A program made the position numbers and the translations under genes. Shown here piece after piece: positions 10,765 through 22,159 of a stretch of DNA of 64,000 nt. Every line of letters starts with the position of its first letter. Position 1 is the stretch's first letter. The notes below the pieces were generated by a model, which had not been told where the DNA came from, ran no database searches, and worked only from the letters and a program-made list of their open reading frames with translations. The DNA lies in assembly GCA_023055425.1 (NCBI GenBank), contig JALGPY010000012.1, positions 10,537,922-10,601,921 on the forward strand, in the 5' to 3' direction. The stretch comes from Linanthus parryae. Lineage: Eukaryota; Streptophyta; Magnoliopsida; Ericales; Polemoniaceae.

Positions 10765-12525
10765 AACCTGCATATGCTCAGCAAAAAAGATCAAACAAAT
10801 AACAAAACAATTTAGCAATAAGATCTGTTTAAAACAGCAGCTTCCAGTTCATGAGAAAACTATGCTTAGAGTTATCTGCTGACAGTTCTGAGTTAACAAA
10901 TATATTCAATCTCATGTATATATCAAATAACTGATATAGAACACACAATAATAGACAAAATCATCTTATACCAAGTTCTAAGTATCACAGAATCTACCTG
11001 CATACAGAAAGACAACTATATGAACTTAGCAGTAAGGAGTAACCAGAATATCTCAAAGCTTTGAAGCTTTGCCTGCTAACTTCACCAGAATGAACATTGG
11101 ATTTTCAATCCAACTTAGACCTACAATAATCACCTTATAACATAGATTGCTAAATGCATTCATATAATTAATCCAAATCATAACCAAAACCTGCACAAAA
11201 ACAGTTAGATAATTCAGCATAAAAGAACTGCCACAATAACTCAAACCATTGAGGCTTTGGTACTTAGCAATTTCTTTTGCTTGTGTTTCTGACTTTCATC
11301 ATCAAGGAGCTAAGCTCTCTGCCTGTTCATGAGCTTCAGACTTATCAGGTAGTCGGTGATGCATGAACTTCTTAGGTGACAAATTGAAGCAAATCGTTGG
11401 TCAGGAGAGAAATTTCAATTTAAATGCGCTAAATATAATATTTGTTGGTATCTAATTCAATATGGATCAAGGATTTGAGATTGTAGGTAAGAAAACATAA
11501 TTCAGACGGAAGTGACGAAGAACCCAAAAGTAGAAGCATCAACAAACGAGGAAGAAGATAATTTCGTAGTCCCCATGGCATAGTCAGGCCGAAGATGAGA
11601 CAAATTGATTAGTGACTAGCTTCATAGGTTAATTTAGGTTTCAAAAAGAGATGAGAGAAGAATCAAGATGGAAAAGGTGAAGAATCAAAGTGAATTTTGT
11701 TACACTAACCACCAAGCTCAAACATCGTTTTTTATTATCAAAACTTACGAATCTTTACTATTTAAAAGTTTGTAGGGGTTGTAGTGGTTCCTAAGTTCCT
11801 AACATAGATTATCTAAAACACCCTTATAAAAATGTCTCCTATTTTTTTTTTTCTTTTAAAATGCATCCGAAACCCTAGCTCACCGCGTCTTGCTAAACAT
11901 TAACTTATCAGGCTCAAGATGGCTGTTATTCTCTTCCTTCTTGGTCCTATCATTAGGAGAAGATTGATGTCCACGTTCTTATTCAGGTAGGTGTCGAAGC
12001 GCGTCCTTAACGAAGGATCAACTCATATTTTGGAATAACGATTCACTTCGTGCCAACATGTTGCTTATTCCATTGTTTCTCAAAGCTTGTTATTAATACA
12101 TATGAACCAACCTCTAACTTCCTAACTAACATACTAGAAAAATACTTAACTACCCCTTTACACTCCTTACAACATTATCCTTCAATAACCAATCACTTTA
12201 TCACCACCTCTCCAACATCACAACCAATTGATTATCAACCCGGAGTGGACGGGAAAATAATAATGCCGCTATCACGACAACACAATTTAACCTCAATAAT
12301 ATATTCATAAATTTGCGAGATTATGGATACATAACGTACACTACACTTATATAGTAGCTAACTATCTTACTGTATATAAAATTCACACTTAAAATGCAGT
12401 TAACCGCCTTATGGCTGAAGAAGACTGCTCAGAGGTGATAGTTTCAGGTTTTCTACTTTTATAGTTTTCCAATCCTAGAAAATTTTCAGAGAATTATCTT
12501 ATGTTCATCCTCTGTCTGGGAAGAA
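10765..12525. other. Unassigned AT-rich sequence
   Basis: No gene or clear element was recognised. The first 600 bp share the caaagctttga word and composition with the adjacent Copia LTR and may belong to it. The rest has only short, unrelated ORFs and no repeat structure that I can see. Confidence 0.5.
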
Positions 12526-12830
12526 TAAAGGAAAAATTACACTGGTTGTACCCATATTATCAGTTTTATTACATTTTCATACCCACTATTTTATTTCTTG
12601 CATTTGCGGTACCCACTTTTTCATCTTGTTGCATCTGTGGTACAAGTGTCAAACTTCTGGTACTAAGGCTGACGAAAATTCAATACGAGATAGTCACAGT
12701 GGATATTAACCGGGGGGGGGGTGGTAAAATAGTCATTGTGCTTTAAAAAAAGTAATTTTGATTTGTTGCAGGCCCCTTCCCCCTTGTAAGAAGGGGATCA
12801 ATTTGGGAATTAGGGTTCTTGACTCCCCCC
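12526..12830 (+). repeat. Left arm of a divergent inverted-repeat pair
   Basis: The segment including ttgcatttgcggtaccca (near 12597-12614) matches, in reverse complement, 21470-21740. Similarity covers roughly 200-280 bp with indels. It includes a G10 run at 12714-12723. With the right arm it brackets about 9.2 kb, 5.4 kb of which is an inserted Copia. It may be the terminal inverted repeat of a Mutator-like element; no target duplication could be fixed. Confidence 0.6.
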
Positions 12831-14060
12831 GGTTTCATCGAGAGACTTAATTTTAATATCTTCTGTGTTTCTCTCTCTACCATTGCACTTCCGACAATGT
12901 GTCGCTAATTACTTTATTTTCCTCCATCGTGAAGCACTGGTTTTTGAAATGAGATCATGGTATTTTGCTCAACGAACTTCTGCTTGTTGTTGCTGCACTA
13001 CTGCATTATACTCCGAGTTTGTTTTTATTCTGTTAAAATATGCATTATTTTCGAGCAATTCATTGTTGGAAATCATATACTTCTGATTAAGTGGTGAATT
13101 AGTTTTGTGTGTAATCTAAATTGGAATTTCTTCTAGAAGTTAAACATAACTCATTTTTGGTTCCCTTAGAAATTGTAGTCTAGCAGAACGTACTAGCTAG
13201 ATGAGTGAGCTACATTTGTTTAGCATGAGAATTGAAAAAACAAACAATAATGGACGAAAAATAAACGAAGAAGAAGTATGTTAGCTAAGTGCTTATTGTA
13301 GTATTCTAATAAGATGGCTTATTGTTGGGAAATATAGCAAAGAGAGGGGTGCCGATATAGAGATAAACTGAAAAAGAAAGAGTAGTCTAATTCTGTGCAA
13401 TTATCTTTTTCATCGACGGTCCTTTTTCTTCAAAATCATTTACATGTTTCTAAAGTAGATTGGTTTCTGAACATGCAACTATCTATTATAGTATTTGATA
13501 TGGGATAATTAATTTAATGTTATGCCTTTTTCTTTATAAATACATGACATGTCCGCTTCCTGTTCTGCAGCCACAGTATAGCAGAATTCTGGGTATCGGA
13601 AAGGAATCAATTCACGTTTCCTGTTTGGAGACTGGAAATATGTATGTCAGTCACCATTTTCCATGCTAAATTAGCAGATTGCAAGTCAGAATCTTCCAAA
13701 ATGAGAGTAGTCTTGGGGTGGCGTCGATTCATATATTATGCCTTATTCTCATTCTGTGGTAAGTTTTTCTTTGAATCTCTTTATTTTTGGAAGCTGGACA
13801 CTAACAAATCGAAGTATGGTATGAAATTTCAGATATATCTTGCTTTGATTTGTTCCTATAATTTCAGTGACGAGATTCTTACAATTTTTCCCATTGGTAC
13901 GACCACCCAATGTGTCTGAGGTCTCCGGAAATTGAATAAGTCACAAGACAAATTGAAGATGCTGAATTGAACACTGTCATCTTGATTTTATGTGCAGTGA
14001 TTCTGGGGATGATGTTCTGAATCGTTTTCTTGTTGCTAAAAAACAGGGTACTGAAATGTG
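12831..14060. other. Unassigned sequence inside the inverted-repeat pair
   Basis: Short open stretches at 12865-13086 and 13644-13919 (plus) are preceded by splice-acceptor-like tracts (for example ttctgcag before 13571), but no recognisable domain or continuous splice solution was found. It may be a decayed gene or the cargo of a non-autonomous DNA transposon. Confidence 0.4.
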
Positions 14061-14065
14061 TTTTG

Positions 14066-14361
14066 TGAAAGAAGTGCTAGGGTTCTTGAGAGAAAACGCA
14101 GAGAGAAAACGAAAGAGACGGAAGAAAATGTATCATCTAAATTGATTAATTAACCTAATACACCAAGGAGACTATTTATACTAGATACATCAACGGTCGG
14201 ATGTACTATCTAATCCAACGATAGAAATTGACTCTAGGGTTTAATAATAAACAGGCCCTTATAGTTTTGGGCTTACAATAAGGGCCTAAAACATATCTAA
14301 TGGGCTGAGACAAAGGCCCGTTCAAATCTAAAACATCTATAAATATTTATGGGCTTTATCA
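14066..14361 (-). mobile_element. 3' LTR of the 5.4-kb Copia
   Basis: 296 bp from tgaaagaagtgctaggg to ggctttatca, paired with 19192-19474. It carries an 11-bp insertion relative to its partner near 14100. On the minus strand it has a TATAAATA box around 14173-14180. Confidence 0.9.
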
Positions 14362-14375
14362 CGCCCCCTTAAACT
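14362..14375 (-). other. Polypurine tract of the 5.4-kb Copia
   Basis: Minus-strand agtttaagggggcg directly abuts the 3' LTR, where plus-strand DNA synthesis is primed. Confidence 0.8.
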
Positions 14376-14390
14376 CATGGTACCGCTGAA

Positions 14391-14743
14391 TCATGAGTTT
14401 AGACTTGAATCCGTGAAACTGGGCTGCAGGGAGAGACTTGGGAAGAGGTCTACAACTTGATCAGCACCTGAAAAAGCACAAACAGAAAGGTGTTTTAGAA
14501 GAGCTTGTTCTCTAACATAATGGTAATCCAATTTTATATGCTTGGTGCGAGCATGAAAGAGTGGATTACTAGTCATTGCCAAGGTTGAGAGATTATCTGT
14601 CCAAAGCAGGGGTGGATCTGGGAGCTGGAGTTTTAAATCATGGAAAAGTTGGCAAAACCAAGAGAGATCAGCCGCTCCTGTAGCCAAAGCCCTGTATTCA
14701 GCCTCTGTAGAGGACCGAGACACAGTAGGCTGCTTTTTAGCGA
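14391..14743 (-). pseudogene. Copia RNase H
   Basis: The minus-strand frame 14391-14723 starts SRSSTEAEYRALATGAADL, the E-containing RNase H block. It continues with LWTDNLSTLAMTSNPLFHAR and TKHIKLDYHYVREQ, the standard C-terminus of Copia pol. It is frameshifted from the reverse transcriptase at about 14743, where the SVH end of that frame meets the run toward the first RNase H aspartate. Confidence 0.85.
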
Positions 14744-14744
14744 C

Positions 14745-15600
14745 TCAATGAACAGAATTTGGGCCAATAATCACAACAAGCCCAGTAATACTGCGCCTAT
14801 CAGTTGGGTCACTTGCCGAGTCAGCATCTGTAAATATTTTTAGGGAAAGAAAACCCTTTTGATAAAAGAGACCGTGTGATTTTGTTCCTTGCAAATAATG
14901 AAGAACACGTTTTGCACCACTAAGATGCATTTGTGTGGGTTGATGCATAAATTGGCATAAGTGGTTAATTGCAAATGCAATATCGGGACGACTAAAGGTC
15001 AGATATTGCAAGGAACCCAAAAGTTGGTGAAATGTTGCATCTGGTAAGAGATCACCTTGATTGGCATGATATTTTACGCCCCCTGAAAGAGGAGTGGGGC
15101 AAGGCTTGCAAGTAGCCAAATTACATCTTGCAAGAGTATATGTGACATATTTTTCTTGATGAATCAAAATACCCTGAGATGATCTTGAAATATGAAGACC
15201 CAAGAAATAAGTAAGAGGTCCCAGAATTGTCATTTCAAACTCAGTGTTTAATTGCGTGATCAGAGAAGAAATATAAGAGTGATCATTTCCAGTGATGATG
15301 ATATCATTAACATATAATAGCAAAACCGTGATGTGATTGTGATTGTGGCGAATGAATAATGAAGGATCAGCATAAGAAGACTTGAAGCCTAAGGACAAAA
15401 GAAAAGTGGTGAATAGCTCAAAAAAGGCGCAAGGAGCCTGTTTAAGACCATATATGGACTTGTTAAGGAGGCACACATGTTTTGAAAATCTGGGATCAAC
15501 AAATCCAGTGGGTTGCTTCATATAAACAGTCTCACACAAAAAACATGTAAGAAGGCGTTTTTGACGTCGAGCTGCTACAAAGGCCAATCAAAGGTAGCAG
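14745..15600 (-). pseudogene. Copia reverse transcriptase with YVND in place of YVDD
   Basis: The 280-codon frame contains KSIYGLKQAPCAFFELF, LLLYVNDIIITG and the connection block PLTYFLGLHISR. It ends with the RNase H start IFTDADSASDPTDRRS. The catalytic YVDD is YVND (codons at 15303-15314 on the minus strand), which would remove one of the two metal-binding aspartates. The N-terminal part upstream of 15587 is in another frame. Confidence 0.88.
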
Positions 15601-15955
15601 CTAAGGCCAAAATAGAACGAACAGTAGCATGTTTGACTACTGGACTAAAGGTCTCATCAAAGTATATGCCATGTGTTTTATGATAACCTGTAGCAACTAA
15701 ATGTGCCTTATAACAAGAAACAAACCATGTGGATGAAATTTAGTGAGAAAAACCCCATTTGTTTCCAATAATTGTAGTGTGTTGGTGGTGGTGGAACCAA
15801 CCTCCAAGTCTGTTGTTGTAACAGGCTATCATACTCCTCAGCCATGGCTTTCAGTCACTGCGTAGATTTGATAGTCTGTGTATAATCTGTGTGTGAAGTG
15901 GATGCAGAGAAACCAGAATGAGGAAGAGAAGAAGTAAAAGTAAGTTTCTTTTTAC

Positions 15956-16456
15956 TTATGCCTGATTTACTTTCAGTGCACATTGGATGTCCAGCGGGTA
16001 TGGGAGGTGGAGAGGGGGGATCATCACTTGGTTGGAGCTTGCCATTCCTAAACCTGGAGCTGGAGATGGCTCACCACCATGAGTGCTAACTGGTGTAGTA
16101 TATGAAGATGACAAAATAGTAGGAGTGATTTGTGCAGGTCCAGTAGCAGCAGAACAAGGTGGTGGAGTGGCACCAGTCACAGCTCCAGTGGGGTGCAGGC
16201 TCATAGGACCCTCAGAAAGAAGGGGTTCAGGTATAAAACTAGACGGATCATGAACAGAGTCATGATCAGTAAAGGGACTGTGACCTGAAAAAGAAACAGA
16301 AGAATGTGAGACCGTTGAAGAATTTGTAGAATTAGAAGTAGAGTAAGGAAATGCGAATTCATGAAATATGACATCTCTACTGATGTAAAATTTCCTGCAA
16401 GTCTGATCATAACACAAGTATCCTTTGTAGCTAGAGGCATAACCCAGAAAACACAT
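15956..16456 (-). pseudogene. Copia pol linker (integrase C-terminus to reverse transcriptase)
   Basis: 166 codons beginning CFLGYASSYKGYLCYD, the conserved post-integrase block. A serine/proline/threonine-rich linker follows, as is normal for the variable region before the reverse transcriptase. It ends NQVMIPPLHLPYPLDIQC, after which the frame is lost. Confidence 0.75.
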
Positions 16457-16706
16457 TTGTTTGTGCTAGAATCTAACTCAGAAGTGTTGTAATATGTTAA
16501 TCTAGGGAAAGCAAGCACAACCAAAGACTTTTAAGTGTGTATAATTAGGTTTTGAGTAAAAAAGAAGTTCATATGGAGATTATTTTGAAGTGTTTGAGCT
16601 AGGCATGCGATTTATTAAGTATGTAGATGCAGCAACAACATGATACCGGAATGATTTAGGCAAGTTAGAATTATTTAACAATGTAACTGCAGTTTCAATG
16701 ATGTGC

Positions 16707-17300
16707 CTATGTTTCTTCAGCAATGCCATTTTGTTGTGGTGTATAGGGAAAACATTTTTGATGTGTTATACCACTGTCACTCAATATTTGTTGAAAGGTA
16801 AAAGCAGTGTACTCACCACCTCCATCGGAAATGAGTATTTTAATAGAATGATTTACAATCGTCCATAAAGGTTTTAAAGGTAGCAAACACAGAACTAACA
16901 TCTGATTTAAACTTTAAAGGAAATAACCAGGTAAATTTGGAGAAGTCGTCTATAAATAAGACATAATATTTAAAGCCATTATATGAAACTGTAGAAGCAG
17001 GACCCCAAACATCACTGTGTAACAGATGCAAAGGAATAGTAGAAAAAGATGTGGAGTTACTGTAAGGTAACCTAGACATTTACCAGCCAGACAACTTTCA
17101 CAAATGGTTCCAACAGATTGTTTGACAGAAGAAACAGGTAAAGTATCAACACATGTTGCTAAAACAAGATTAGAAGGATGACCAAGACGAGAGTGCCAAA
17201 GTTGAGAGTGTATTCTTTGACCCAAATAGGCGTGTGGACTTGAAGACAGAGACATAGAAGACATTGGGTACAGGCCCTTTTTATTGGGACCTTGAAACAT
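16707..17300 (-). pseudogene. Copia integrase
   Basis: Three overlapping frames. 16950-17300 has the pre-integrase WHSRLGHPSNLVLATC and CESCLAGKC zinc residues. 16840-17079 has LLHSDVWGPASTVS (first catalytic D) and FIDDFSKFTWLFPLK. 16707-16901 has LISDGGGEY (second D) and YTPQQNGIAEE (E). The triad is therefore present but split over frames. Confidence 0.85.
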
Positions 17301-17600
17301 AATTTTACCCGTGGCCTTGGCCTGGATGCAAAATGAGTCTTTGTCAAAAATAAATAGTGCATCATGATCAGTGTAAAACTTATGAACAGAAAGAAGATTA
17401 ACTGAAAGATTTGGAACATGTAATGTATTTTGTAAAGAAAAAGAGCTATTAGAAGTAGTGAAGTAAGTTGTACCAGAGTGCTTAATAGGAATAGAGGATC
17501 CATTACCAACTGTGACATAGTCATTGCATGTATAAGTTTAAGCAAGAGATAGATTACCGAATTTAGTCGTCATATGATCGGATGCTCCGGTGTCTGAGAG
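17301..17600 (-). pseudogene. Copia aspartic protease region
   Basis: On the minus strand around 17597-17583 the codons read LSDTGASDHM, the protease active-site motif. The downstream segment 17159-17545 is frameshifted relative to it. The frame upstream is also broken, so no continuous gag-pol remains. Confidence 0.75.
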
Positions 17601-18554
17601 CCAGAGATCAGAGGCAGGAGCAGGGTGTGAAGAGGATTGAGAGGCCATGGCGGAGAGCTGCTCAGGTGCATGCCGGCCTTGGTACGCATAATCCATACGA
17701 TGGTAGCAGTCAATAGCAGAATGGTAGTCGTACCCGCCAAATTGACATGTAACCGGTCCGGAACCTCCTCGACCCGAATCAGTGGACCTTCGTCTTGAAC
17801 CGGAGTGACCCGAACCACAACCGAAGATCCTGACCCGTATCCGGATCCATATTGGTATCCAGAGCTCGAACCAGATCCGGTTCCATACCCGGACCTATAC
17901 GATTGAGGGGACTCAGATCCGAACTGTCATCCTCTGGAATCGGATCGACCTCCACCGTGGTTGCAAGAACCGAAGCGACCACCACCACCACGGTGACCGC
18001 TAGGGTTGCGGCCACCGCGACCGCCACGGTTGTGGTAGAAGGCTGTCGGAACAAGATTTGAGGATGGAGGCGCTTGAGATGCATGCATCTGTTCTTCCGC
18101 CTTGAGAAGGACATAAAGGTCCTCGAAGGAAATTGGAGTCGAATGAACCCGGAGCGAAGAGCGGAAATAATTATACTCTGTCGGGAGGCCGTTTAAGGTG
18201 TACAGTAACATATCTTCATCAGAGATAAAAAACGAAGAAACAACAAGTTTGTCTCAAATGATTTTGATCTTTTGCATGTATAGATGTATACGATCTGATC
18301 CGTTTTTTGATGGAAGCAAGATCGGATTTGTGGGTGAGAACATGAGATCTGGTGAGAGACGCATAGCACCGCTCAAGAATCAACCAGGCCTCCCGGGAAG
18401 TTGTAGATCCAATCACTTGAATCAAGGACTCTCGAGAAAGCGTGGCGTTGAGGATCGTCAAGACCGCCTGATCTTGAAGCAACCATGCAGTGAAAGCTGG
18501 ATTCACTGCCGGAGAGGGAACAACGGAGTCATCAAAGAGATGCCGTGATGGCAA
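17601..18554 (-). pseudogene. Copia gag
   Basis: 18219-18554 begins near the start and contains AFTAWLLQDQAVLTILNATL and SREAWLILERCYASLTRS, the UBN2-type gag. 17927-18211 continues (LLYTLNGLPTEYNYFRSSLR) into a glycine/arginine-rich tail. No zinc knuckle is visible in the remaining frames. A frameshift lies near 18211. Confidence 0.8.
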
Positions 18555-18786
18555 GGTGTAGAGCCGTCAAGATACCCAAACAGAGAATGGGTTTTGAAGA
18601 TTGATGTAATTTTGTGCTTTCACAGAACAAAATTGGAAGCATCAAGTTTAAAGGGTAAAATGTTATGGATATTTCAGTGGCGGAGCCAGGATTTCATCCG
18701 AGGGGCGGGGGGGGGCACAGTTCGGAGCCAATATTTGTACTCTTATTTTAGATAAAGTAAAATTGAATATCAACAAGTATAATGTA

Positions 18787-18861
18787 ACCCATCTGGCTCA
18801 GTTGGTAAAGTATTACCCTATTGACACCGGCCTTGAGGGTTCGAGTCCCCTTGTGCACGTT
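18787..18861 (+). other. tRNA-like segment (box A and box B) inside the MITE
   Basis: TGGCTCAGTTGG (18794-18805) fits an RNA polymerase III box A and GGTTCGAGTCC (18838-18848) fits box B, 32 bp apart. Stem pairing for a full tRNA cloverleaf is not convincing, so I call it tRNA-like rather than a tRNA gene. Confidence 0.55.
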
Positions 18862-18903
18862 GTAGTTTTATTGTTTTTAACTTTTTTGGAAAAAATAGTT
18901 TGA

Positions 18904-18982
18904 AAACGTGCATAAAGAGAGTCGAACCTGCGACTCTGCGAATGAAAAAGTCGCGCAATTTACCTCTTCGCTAGACAGGCTT
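18904..18982 (-). other. Second tRNA-like segment, opposite strand
   Basis: On the minus strand GGTTCGACTCT (18928-18918) fits box B and the segment tagcgaagaggtaaa upstream resembles a box A. Its 3' end faces that of the plus-strand segment across about 45 bp, with short inverted copies of gtgcacgtt between them. Confidence 0.4.
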
Positions 18983-19176
18983 CTGAGAAAGGGGGCGGGG
19001 GCACTTTTTTACTTTTAAAGAGACACGATTATTTTATTTTTTTTACAAACTTAGGGTTATTTAGTATTTTCGGGAAAATTTTTGGGGGGCCCATGCCCCT
19101 ACATGGCTCCGCCTCTGGGATATTTGAGAGAAGATACAACGGTGGTGAAGCCGTTGCAGTAGTAGAGAGAGCCAGT

Positions 19177-19191
19177 GAAGCTCCGATACCA
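19177..19191 (-). other. Primer-binding site of the 5.4-kb Copia
   Basis: Minus-strand ATGGTATCGGAGCTT resembles the initiator Met tRNA primer site (TGGTATCAGAGC) with one mismatch and abuts the 5' LTR. Confidence 0.85.
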
Positions 19192-19474
19192 TGAAAGAAC
19201 TGCTAGGGTTCTTGAGAGAAAACGCAAGAGACGGAAGAAATTGAACCATCTAGATTGATTAATTAACCTAATACAGCAAGGAGACTATTTATACTAGATA
19301 CATCAACGGTCGGATGTACTATCTAATCCAACGGCAGAAATTGACTCTAGGGTGTAATAATAAACGGGCCCTTATAGTTTTGGGCTTACAAAAAGGGCCT
19401 AAAACATATCTAATGGGCTGAGACAAAGGCCCATTCAAAACTAAAACATCTGTAAACATTTGTGGGCTTTATCA
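19192..19474 (-). mobile_element. 5' LTR of the 5.4-kb Copia
   Basis: 283 bp pairing with 14066-14361. A TATAAATA promoter box (minus strand, 19293-19286) lies where Copia promoters sit. Confidence 0.9.
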
Positions 19475-21469
19475 TTTGGGAGGCGCATCCAATGTTGAAG
19501 TAAAGTGTCACTGTGAAGTACTAGTTTAGAGGCAATTAGGGTTCTTGACAGTGTAAAGTGTCTTTCTGTAGTGGTTTAGAGTCAATCAGGTAGTGATGGG
19601 GAATTGGGTTCTAAAAAGATTAATGTAGATGTTTAAATGTTTGATGTTATTTTGTCACGTTGATGTTAATTGATGCACTACTCATTTACTTCGGCATTGT
19701 CTACTAATAAATGTAACTTGACGTTGGACCGCTTCGGTGCACGACTGGTTTACTAACAGCCGTTACGTTCAACCGATTCGGTTAACGACTGGTTTATTAG
19801 CACGTGATAACAGCAGTTAGGTTCTACCGTTTCTGTAAATGACTGGTTTAATAGCACGTGCTAGAAGCCGTGACACACGATAGCTGTTGTCATACGAATT
19901 GGACTGAGAATCAACCACATGAGTACAAGGCAGATCAATGCCAGCAAATAGAACAATTCTGGAAAAAATATGTCAATCCTGGAGCAAATAAGACATCCTG
20001 GAGCAAATAAGAGACAATATCCTCAATATTGGTTGAAGCTTAGTTGGTTGTCTAAGATTATTTAGCATAATTGATTTACTTTTTCTGCAATAAATCTGGG
20101 AATTTTGTAGAATATGCCCTCTATGCTAAATTAAGGAGTTACTGGAACTCTTTTTTTATGACTATCTGAAGTGATAATGTGACACATGGTAGCCGTGACG
20201 CTCAACCGTTTCGGTACACTACTTCCGACATATGCAGCTCTGGGTTCACAAATAACCCATCTCTGGGTTCATTTAACAAATAAAATACTAAATTGAGAAG
20301 GAAAAAAAAACATAACACTAAAGATTGATTTCCAAGTGCTCAATGACAGTACACAAAGTCTGCGGGTTCACAAATCAAACACAAAGGAACTGAATTTTTC
20401 ATTTTTCAACAAACTGAATCATTCCATTCACACCAGAAACAGAGGTTAGAACAGACTACAAACATCAGTACAAGGCAGATCAATGCCAAAAAATAAGACA
20501 ACTATAGAGCAATAAGACAATCCTTGAGCAAATAAGACATCCTGGAGCACATAAGACAATCCTGGAGGAAATAAGAGAATATGTTTTAGCTATCAGATAG
20601 CCAATCCACATCATTGGAGAACTTTTCTCCAACTCAAAGTGAACTAAATTCAAAACACTGATTTCCAAAAACTAAATGTCCTTATGTAATATCTGCGTCT
20701 TTGGGTTCACAAATAACCCAACTCAAAGTGACAAAAATCAGTAAATAGCCAACCAGAACAAAGTGACAAAAAAATAGCCAACCAGATTATTCACCGCATT
20801 TTCCTTCTGCATTTAACCCATCTTGGACTGATGTTTGAAGTACTCTTAACTGCATCTCCAGGAGCACTCTGCAATGCAATCACATCTTGTTAGAAAACAC
20901 AATGAGTATGAAGTAAAGAAGAATGAAACATGTTATGAAATTGTAAGAAACCAGCGATTTATAGTTCTATACAGACGTTCTTCCCTCTTTGATTGGTTGG
21001 TAGAAAAACTCGTTAGAAAAAAGGATAAGAAACCTCGAATAACTAGTCTGGATAGCGACCGCGCTCTAGTTTATTTGGAAAGCTAGGAATGAAAAGCTTT
21101 CAGCAATGTGCCTCCATCCTGCCTCCATGGTCAAGTGGCTCATGTTCAAGATTTAATGAACAATATCCCCTTATATGTATCCAGGAGAACTTAAGCTAGA
21201 ATGATCCTGCAATGCAGTGTATGCTCAAGGGGAATAGTGTTTGTACAGTCCAAGAACATGCACTCAAGATCAACCACTCTTGGTCATGTTCTTATTCTGA
21301 GAAAATTCTCCAGTGGTAGGCCACACAAATACATGCGAAGACTACGAATCACCTTCGAGAAGCCTCCCAGAATCACAACCGGCGCCACTTCAACAAGCCT
21401 CCCAGAACTTCGAATGACAACCGGCGATCGCTACCCTCTGAGTTTTGTTTATTGCAGATACGTAATACA
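19475..21469. other. Unassigned sequence with local repeats
   Basis: No gene recognised. About 19714-19875 holds three diverged copies of a roughly 55-bp unit centred on the words cgttcaaccg and gactggttta, with a partial fourth near 20188. 19918-20035 and 20465-20585 share cagatcaatgcca and repeated caatcctggagcaaataaga words. A palindromic gggttcacaaataaccc occurs at about 20242 and 20703. The open stretch 20874-21085 (plus) has no domain I know. Confidence 0.5.
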
Positions 21470-21740
21470 ACTAGCCCCAAATTAGGAACCCTAAGTGGCC
21501 TTCCCATAAGTAATTAATAAGTTTTAAGGCGCAACGGCTATTTTTTACCCCCGTTAATACTCACATGACTATCACGTTCAGGACTTCCATCAGCCTCATT
21601 GACGGAAGTTTAACACTTGTACCAATGATGCAACAAAATGAAATATTGGGTACCGCAAATGCAAGAAATAGAATAGTGGGTATGAAAGTGTAACAAAACT
21701 GAAAACACTTTTAATATAACCAGTTTAATGCTTTTTACGG
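21470..21740 (-). repeat. Right arm of the divergent inverted-repeat pair
   Basis: The reverse complement of this segment aligns with 12526-12830, including gcatttgcggtaccca and the outer actggtta words. Confidence 0.6.
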
Positions 21741-22159
21741 GTAGGGGCGTACGGAGGCTGTACTCTGAACCCAAAAACACACCATAGTATACAGAAATGA
21801 TATACAGAAATGATATCAAAAGGAAGAAGGCCAATCTCTTCATCTAAATTTCAAATTTTCAATCCTGAAAACACTAGAAACAGTAACAAGTCATACACTT
21901 CACTGCACTGAAACAAAAGAGAGCCAAGTTTCAAAAATCCAATGACTCAAAGAAGCAACTCTATTCAGCAGTTTTCTGATTTACAATCAGAAATGGCAAA
22001 ACAGTCCAGAAAACTCAATCATCATAAGCTCCATAAGCACAATTTCAAGCTTCAAAAAAGAATGCTGCATCAATAAGCTTCTGCAGCTGATTTACACAAA
22101 CTCAAGCCTCATCAGAAACTAGAAATCATAAGTGAACACTATTGGAAGAATCAGTCTGA

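Larger units (their letters stand above)
18675..19117. mobile_element. hAT-type MITE
   Basis: 443 bp with terminal inverted repeats cagtggcggagcca and tggctccgcctctg, flanked by a perfect 8-bp duplication ggatattt (18667-18674 and 19118-19125). An 8-bp duplication and these ends fit hAT elements. No transposase is encoded. It sits in the leader of the Copia, between primer site and gag, so it is younger than that Copia. Two tRNA-like segments lie inside it. Confidence 0.88.
14066..19474 (-). mobile_element. Degenerate Copia element, minus strand (Ale/Retrofit-like), 5.4 kb
   Basis: LTRs at 14066-14361 and 19192-19474 bracket gag, protease, integrase, reverse transcriptase and RNase H in Copia order on the minus strand. 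The primer site is at 19177-19191 and the polypurine tract at 14362-14375. Flanks share tttg (14062-14065 and 19475-19478), or ttttg/tttgg with one mismatch. The LTRs differ by roughly 5-6 percent plus one small indel, and the coding region is broken in many places. A hAT MITE lies in its leader. The lineage call is inference from compact size and short LTRs. Confidence 0.88.

Noticed and set aside
12865..13919. Possible host gene exons
   Set aside because: Acceptor-like tracts are seen, but no continuous splice solution or known domain; kept as unassigned.
18787..18861. Functional tRNA gene
   Set aside because: Boxes A and B are good but the acceptor and anticodon stems do not pair well, and it lies inside a MITE.
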